DNA of 8,339 nucleotides, from assembly GCA_019057595.1 (NCBI GenBank), contig DXJI01000012.1, positions 1 to 8,339 on the forward strand. Direction: 5' to 3'. The position numbers were made by a program, and so were the translations under genes. Origin of the DNA: Candidatus Thorarchaeota archaeon (GTDB lineage Archaea > Asgardarchaeota > Thorarchaeia > Thorarchaeales > Thorarchaeaceae). Positions within the stretch are counted from its first letter, which is position 1, and each line of letters begins with the position of its first letter. Below, piece after piece: positions 5,941 to 8,339 of this stretch. Below the pieces are notes generated by a model. The model was not told the origin of the DNA and searched no databases. It worked only from the letters and a program-made list of their open reading frames with translations.

Positions 5941-5958
5941 GAGAGAATCCTTCCTCTC
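5941..5958 (-). terminator. Weak hairpin after the zinc-ribbon protein gene
   Basis: On the minus strand GAGAG and CTCTC enclose an 8-nt loop directly after the stop codon at 5961, followed by TGTTTG. The stem is short and the T run poor, so this is at most a weak terminator. Confidence 0.25.
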
Positions 5959-5960
5959 GA

Positions 5961-6551
5961 TCAGCTATCAGCTTTCATAATCCAACTGACAAGCTCGGCA
6001 GTCATCTGATTTTCCTGCATGAACTCATCTCTATATGCCGCACTCTTGAAAGCAATCATGACATGGTGCATTCCAGCGTCAAATCCAACAATGCGAACTG
6101 CTCTGGCAAGTGCATTTGGCATGAATGCAATCTTTGTCAGTCCCATAGCTATTGCAAATAGCCCAATAGACAGGAATGGCCAGAGAGTTAGTGATTGACC
6201 TCTCGATATTCGGTCGCCCAAGAACAGGAGTCCAAAGAATAGGAATCCGAGGAGTAGACCATCTACAACGATGCAGAGAGTCTGAAATCGGTCAGTCCCA
6301 GCATCCGGATCTTCATGATCATCACATACTTGAACTGGTAGTAATTTCGTCTCTGGTGTCCTTGGACCATGTCTTATCCGTCCATACGGACTGTATTCTG
6401 GGTCGTCCCATATAGTCCCACTTGTGGAAACTCTCATTCGTACTATATTTGTAGCTGGAGAACCACAAACAGGACATGTCTTGGGAAAGCGAGCTTTGAG
6501 GGTCTCAACCCGGACCACTGGCTCTTTAAAATGCACTTTCCGTTGACTCAT
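5961..6551 (-). CDS. Uncharacterised zinc-ribbon protein with two membrane segments
   Basis: I do not recognise a named family. The product is 196 residues. The N-terminal part (about 1-88) is soluble and carries a likely metal site made of CPVCG (Cys26 and Cys29) and VCDDH (Cys76 and His79), 46 residues apart, fitting a zinc ribbon. Two hydrophobic segments follow (about 91-112 and 122-140), joined by a short polar loop with DRISRGQS. A C-terminal domain of about 55 residues contains FDAGMHHVMIAFKS and ends MKADS. Both soluble parts should lie on the same side of the membrane. ATG 6551 was chosen because GGAG lies 9 nt upstream. A TTG at 6578 is in frame but has no support. The gene is divergent from the GNAT gene. 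Function is unknown, with membrane sensing or protein interaction possible. Confidence 0.8.
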   Translation of the reverse strand: MSQRKVHFKEPVVRVETLKARFPKTCPVCGSPATNIVRMRVSTSGTIWDDPEYSPYGRIRHGPRTPETKLLPVQVCDDHEDPDAGTDRFQTLCIVVDGLLLGFLFFGLLFLGDRISRGQSLTLWPFLSIGLFAIAMGLTKIAFMPNALARAVRIVGFDAGMHHVMIAFKSAAYRDEFMQENQMTAELVSWIMKADS

Positions 6552-6591
6552 TATATCGGACTCCAATCTGTACAACAACCAATAAGCAGTG

Positions 6592-6599
6592 GAATAAAG
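6592..6599 (-). promoter_or_regulatory. Possible TATA box for the zinc-ribbon protein gene
   Basis: The minus strand reads CTTTATTC about 45 bp upstream of the ATG at 6551. A start near 6570 would give a leader of about 20 nt that includes GGAG. The call is by eye only. Confidence 0.3.
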
Positions 6600-6629
6600 A
6601 GTCTATCGAACTGTGCCATCCTTGGACAT

Positions 6630-6638
6630 CTTTATCTT
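6630..6638 (+). promoter_or_regulatory. Possible TATA box for the GNAT gene (leaderless start)
   Basis: CTTTATCTT lies about 25-30 bp upstream of ATG 6661, the distance expected if transcription begins at or next to the start codon. This would explain why no good Shine-Dalgarno sequence precedes that ATG. It also argues against the upstream GTG 6613. Confidence 0.3.
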
Positions 6639-6660
6639 CAAGATGGGTCACTATTTGGGT

Positions 6661-7233
6661 ATGTACTACGGAGAGAAGGTCAAGCTGCGGGCGCTCGAGA
6701 TGGAGGACCTCGACATCATTATGAAACACTTTAACAATCTCGAACTACGCCAATACCTGAACAGTCAGATTCCCATGTCAAGACACGCAGAACGACAATG
6801 GTTGGAGCGTGCCACGACCATGGATCCATGGAAGGACGGAGAAATGACCCTTGCAATCGAAAATAAAGAGAGTGGGGAGTTCCTTGGTACAGTGAGTCTT
6901 TTCGATATCTCCAAGCAACACAAACGAGCTGAGTTTGGTATTGCAATTCACAAGCCGGACAACCTTGGAAAAGGATATGGAACTGATACTACAAGAGTCA
7001 TGCTCTGGGTGGGATTTCACATTCTTGGACTCAACAGCATCTATCTAATAACAATGGGTGGAAATGTGCGTGCTCAGAAGGCCTATGAGAAAGCGGGGTT
7101 CAAAGATGCAGGAGTATTCAGACAAGGAGCATATGTGCAGGGAGCCTTTCATGACTTCATCATCATGGACATTCTCAAGGATGAGTTCTTTGAAACATAC
7201 CCGCCTGGTACCTCTGTAGGCAAAACCCCTTGA
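6661..7233 (+). CDS. GNAT-family N-acetyltransferase, RimJ/RimL-like
   Basis: The product (190 residues) should move an acetyl group from acetyl-CoA to an amine such as a protein N-terminus, an amino acid or a small molecule. It opens with MYYGEKVKLRALEMEDLD, the usual first strand and helix of RimJ/RimL-type GNAT proteins. Motif A with the pyrophosphate loop is at about 90-114 (AEFGIAIHKPDN then LGKGYGTD), and motif B is NVRAQKAYEKAGF (about 135-147). The length is normal for this subfamily. Start choice is uncertain: ATG 6661 matches the family start, while ATG 6643 and GTG 6613 are in frame, also without a good Shine-Dalgarno sequence. The substrate cannot be inferred. The divergent zinc-ribbon gene and the downstream transketolase do not point to a common pathway. 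Confidence 0.88.
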   Translation: MYYGEKVKLRALEMEDLDIIMKHFNNLELRQYLNSQIPMSRHAERQWLERATTMDPWKDGEMTLAIENKESGEFLGTVSLFDISKQHKRAEFGIAIHKPDNLGKGYGTDTTRVMLWVGFHILGLNSIYLITMGGNVRAQKAYEKAGFKDAGVFRQGAYVQGAFHDFIIMDILKDEFFETYPPGTSVGKTP

Positions 7234-7291
7234 TTCGAATCGCAACAATCAAAAAGAGGGCGATATGTCAGACCGACTAGTAATCAGCATA

Positions 7292-7309
7292 ATCTTGGAC
7301 TCCCAAGAT
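7292..7309. repeat. Perfect 7-bp inverted repeat upstream of transketolase
   Basis: ATCTTGG (7292-7298) and CCAAGAT (7303-7309) pair perfectly around a 4-nt ACTC spacer, 29 bp before the transketolase ATG. No T run follows, so it is not a good terminator for the GNAT gene. A weak TATA-like CATAATC (7288-7294) overlaps its left edge, so the repeat would fall between TATA box and transcription start. It may be an operator or a leader hairpin. Confidence 0.5.
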
Positions 7310-7337
7310 ATTGCATTCCGATAAGGAGAGAACGTTG

Positions 7338-8339
7338 ATGTCTGATTCAAAACTGCAAGAACTAGCAATCAATACAATTCGATTTCTGTCTGCTGACGCG
7401 ATACAACGTGCCAACTCAGGGCATCCTGGTATGCCGATGGGTGCAGCTGCTATGGCATATGCTCTATGGACCAGACACTTGCGTTTCAATCCAAAGAATC
7501 CCGATTGGTGGGGACGTGACCGATTTGTACTATCTGGTGGACATGGATCAATGCTTCTCTATTCTCTACTTCATCTAACGGGTTATGATGTAAGTCTGGA
7601 TGACCTGAAGGATTTCCGTCAATTGGGATGTAAGACCCCAGGACATCCTGAGAACTTCTGCACACCCGGAGTAGAGGTCACAACCGGTCCACTCGGTCAG
7701 GGACTTGGAAACACAGTTGGTATGGCCATTGCTGAGGCACACCTAGCAGCAATATTCAACAAACAAGGTCTCAATCCTGTTGACCACTTCATTTACGGAA
7801 TTGTAACAGATGGAGACCTCATGGAGGGGCTCTCATCAGAAGCTGCATCACTCGCTGGACATCTTCGTCTGGGAAGGATCATCCTGCTCTATGATGACAA
7901 TCTCATCTCCATTGATGGTAGTACAGACCTTACATTCTCAGAAGACCGCAATGCGAGGTTTGAGGCATTTGGATGGCATGTACAAAAGGTCGAAGATGGT
8001 AACGATGTAGATGCTGTAGACAAGGCCATTCAACAGGCGAAGAAAGACTCACGACCTTCACTCATATCTGTCAGGACCCATATTGGCTATGGCTTACCTA
8101 CCAAGCAGGACACAGCAAAAGCCCATGGAGAACCTGCTGGTGAGGAGGAGTTGGCTGGTGCCAAGAAGAAACTCAACTGGCCGCTCGAGCCTGACTTCTA
8201 TATACCTGAAGAGGTTCTCAAGCATTTCCGTGATGTAGGAAATCGCGGAGCTAAGATTGAGGCGGAGTGGAATTCTCTTTTTGAGGAATATACTAAGAAA
8301 CATCCGGATCTTGCTGCCGAGTTCAGTCGACGTATGAAA
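7338..8339 (+). CDS. tkt: Transketolase, N-terminal half (runs off the window)
   Basis: This cytoplasmic thiamine-diphosphate enzyme moves two-carbon units between sugar phosphates in the non-oxidative pentose phosphate pathway. The first 334 residues are visible with no stop. Signatures in order are SGHPGMPMG (27-35, His29), [10 protein letters not shown] (66-75, His69), TPGHPE (100-105, His103), TTGPLGQG (115-122), the diphosphate motif TDGDLMEG (157-164) with YDDN (185-188), and TAKAHGEP (259-266, His263). The first motif has Thr where many transketolases have Gly (GDG) or Ser (SDG). The frame continues about 70 residues past His263 into the linker of the long form (about 650-690 residues), unlike the split two-gene enzyme common in archaea. 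ATG 7338 has AAGGAG 9 nt upstream. The C-terminal half lies outside the window, so completeness is unproven. Confidence 0.95.
   Translation, partial: MSDSKLQELAINTIRFLSADAIQRANSGHPGMPMGAAAMAYALWTRHLRFNPKNPDWWGRDRFVLSGGHGSMLLYSLLHLTGYDVSLDDLKDFRQLGCKTPGHPENFCTPGVEVTTGPLGQGLGNTVGMAIAEAHLAAIFNKQGLNPVDHFIYGIVTDGDLMEGLSSEAASLAGHLRLGRIILLYDDNLISIDGSTDLTFSEDRNARFEAFGWHVQKVEDGNDVDAVDKAIQQAKKDSRPSLISVRTHIGYGLPTKQDTAKAHGEPAGEEELAGAKKKLNWPLEPDFYIPEEVLKHFRDVGNRGAKIEAEWNSLFEEYTKKHPDLAAEFSRRMK

Noticed and set aside
6369..6734. A 121-residue plus-strand open frame between the zinc-ribbon and GNAT genes
   Set aside because: It overlaps both genes in other frames and shows no domain-like sequence.

Overview
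The window most likely comes from an anaerobic or microaerophilic archaeon. Several start codons follow archaeal-looking TATA boxes (for example the TTTTTTAA block at 5364-5371). Ribosome binding sites are GGTGA/GGAG type. Several genes end at hairpins followed by T-rich tracts. The oxygen-defence genes are a one-iron superoxide reductase and a rubrerythrin-like di-iron protein, not superoxide dismutase or catalase. Base composition by eye is in the mid 40s % G+C. An Asgard archaeon (Thorarchaeia-like) would fit, but that placement is an impression and was not tested.

Layout. 1-161 is the 3' end of an endonuclease III gene, recognised by its iron-sulfur loop. 228-1328 is a GT4-type glycosyltransferase. 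1404-2696 is seryl-tRNA synthetase. 2810-3280 is a rubrerythrin-like ferritin-fold protein whose 113-nt upstream gap holds two inverted repeats. These four genes all read rightward. Two leftward genes follow: a 426-residue protein I cannot assign (3322-4602) and an ECF-transporter S component (4686-5249). A 199-bp divergent promoter region separates the latter from superoxide reductase (5449-5829, rightward). A leftward zinc-ribbon membrane protein (5961-6551) converges on superoxide reductase. It is divergent from a GNAT acetyltransferase (6661-7233), and that is followed by a transketolase (7338 to the window end, truncated by the window).

How the genes relate. This is mostly a housekeeping and metabolic neighbourhood of single-gene units, not one pathway. 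Superoxide reductase makes peroxide and rubrerythrin-family proteins commonly remove it, so those two genes plausibly cooperate although they are not in one operon. The S component has no ATPase or T subunit nearby and probably uses a shared energising module encoded elsewhere. No CRISPR array, transposon, tRNA, rRNA or phage gene was seen. No gene-free stretch exceeds 200 bp.

I found no complete new system. The items most worth a second look are the unassigned 426-residue family downstream of the S component, the hairpins ahead of the rubrerythrin-like gene, the apparently full-length (unsplit) transketolase in an archaeal setting, and the two-TM zinc-ribbon protein.
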